Of a stretch of 12,968 bases of DNA, positions 12,558 through 12,968 are shown piece by piece; position 1 is the stretch's first letter; each line of letters starts with the position of its first letter. The notes beneath the pieces were generated by a model. That model saw only the letters and a program-made list of their open reading frames with translations. It was not told the DNA's origin and did not search any database. The position numbers were made by a program, and so were the translations under genes. Source of the DNA: an uncultured Oscillibacter sp. (GTDB taxonomy: Bacteria > Bacillota > Clostridia > Oscillospirales > Oscillospiraceae); contig NZ_CAJULS010000064.1 in NCBI RefSeq assembly GCF_910587525.1, forward strand, positions 1-12,968, written 5' to 3'.

Positions 12558-12920
12558 GGGGGTGTACCGGTTTCGACGGGGGTATGGAGGCGGGATCAGC
12601 GGGCGGCGGCGCCTGACCGCCATAAAACGGGCAATTTATAAATCAAATAACAACAACACTGTTGCTGTTGCTGCCTAATTAAAGGCAGCCGTCCGACCCG
12701 GAAGGACCGCGAGCTGGGAAGGGCGTCGTTTAGCGGTAAATGTGCGTACGGTAAGCTTTGCCCGTGCCACACATCATGAAGCTCACCTGACTTGGCGGCG
12801 TGACGGTTTGCCGTCTGGAAGGGGAACAGGAAGGAAGACTTCCGCAATAATCGTCTGCGCCCGGAGAACATCCCGTTAAAGTGCTTTCGGACGGGGGTTC
12901 AACTCCCCCCACCTCCACCA
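12558..12920 (+). ncRNA. ssrA: Transfer-messenger RNA (tmRNA)
   Basis: This 363-base RNA rescues stalled ribosomes with SmpB. The 5' end GGGGGTG pairs with CACCTCC before the encoded ACCA at 12917-12920, giving a 7-bp acceptor stem with one G-U pair. The hallmark GTACCGGTTTCGACGGGGGT follows the 5' end, and the T arm is CGGGGGTTCAACTCCCCC. The tag frame runs from about 12631 to a TAA at 12676-12678. The rest of the RNA has the usual pseudoknot-like GC-rich stretches. It is a one-piece tmRNA with no intron and no permutation. The 3' end of ssrA is a common integration site for genomic islands; the window stops 48 bases later, so that cannot be judged. Confidence 0.96.
12631..12678 (+). other. 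Proteolysis tag reading frame inside tmRNA
   Basis: Reading back from TAA in frame gives a GCA resume codon and the tag A-IYKSNNNNTVAVAA. The AVAA end is a typical ClpXP-type degron end (family ends are usually ALAA or AVAA). The four asparagines in the middle are unusual but come from a plain AAT-AAC-AAC-AAC run. The resume codon is inferred from the frame and the usual Ala start and is not certain. Confidence 0.75.
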
Positions 12921-12968
12921 AACGTTAGGTATACGAACACCATGTCAAACATCAGTCTGGCGGTGTAT
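12921..12968. other. Tail after ssrA, possible start of a repeat
   Basis: ATACGAACACC (12932-12942) is followed by GGTGTAT at the window end (12962-12968), an incomplete inverted pair. It may be the ssrA terminator or the edge of a dispersed repeat. No gene is visible. Confidence 0.3.

Noticed and set aside
12596..12921. Minus-strand frames over the tmRNA
   Set aside because: The plus strand is an unmistakable tmRNA; such frames are chance products of its structure.
1..12968. CRISPR array
   Set aside because: No regularly spaced direct repeats with unique spacers and no cas genes were found.

Overview
The window comes from a Gram-positive anaerobe of the Clostridia type, most likely an Oscillospiraceae-like gut bacterium. 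The grounds are strong AGGAGG ribosome binding sites, consensus SigA-like promoters, an Rrf2 regulator beside iscS-iscU, an SLH-like tail on a lysozyme, and a tmRNA tag ending in AVAA. Base composition looks GC-rich on the right (smpB to ssrA) and clearly lower over the AraC/MATE pair; this is by eye, not computed. No species is claimed.

Left block (424-5230): a sulfur and iron-sulfur module. O-acetylhomoserine sulfhydrylase (metY) and cysteine synthase (cysK) lie on the minus strand. An Rrf2/IscR-like repressor with three cysteines is divergent from cysK, and iscU and the cysteine desulfurase iscS run back towards it. CysK makes cysteine, IscS takes sulfur from it, IscU is the scaffold, and the Rrf2 protein probably senses the outcome. 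The cysK and iscS promoters each carry two related 17-bp boxes about 40 bp apart, one on the -35 and one just after the predicted start of transcription. The rrf2 promoter carries a related sequence over its -10. This looks like a local regulon and is the most interesting regulatory signal here.

Middle block (5275-9448): an AraC-type regulator with a GNAT-like C-terminal half, overlapping a MATE efflux pump gene; a palindromic repeat abutting the MATE stop codon and a strong terminator; then a minus-strand GH24 lysozyme with one SLH-like repeat and a tiny upstream ORF; and a divergent small serine recombinase with a long inverted repeat in its upstream region. The lysozyme and recombinase look phage- or element-derived, but no complete prophage is present.

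Right block (9485-12920): smpB, a two-domain membrane protein gene broken by a frame change, a cyclophilin, a short-chain dehydrogenase, and the ssrA tmRNA. The two parts of trans-translation, SmpB and tmRNA, therefore lie within 3.5 kb on the same strand. The smpB start is unusual: the only normal start codon lies inside the Shine-Dalgarno sequence.

Stretches without genes (1-423, 2733-2962, 5140-5392, 7566-7869, 8553-8827, 12339-12557) mostly hold hairpins, promoters or palindromic repeats, described below.
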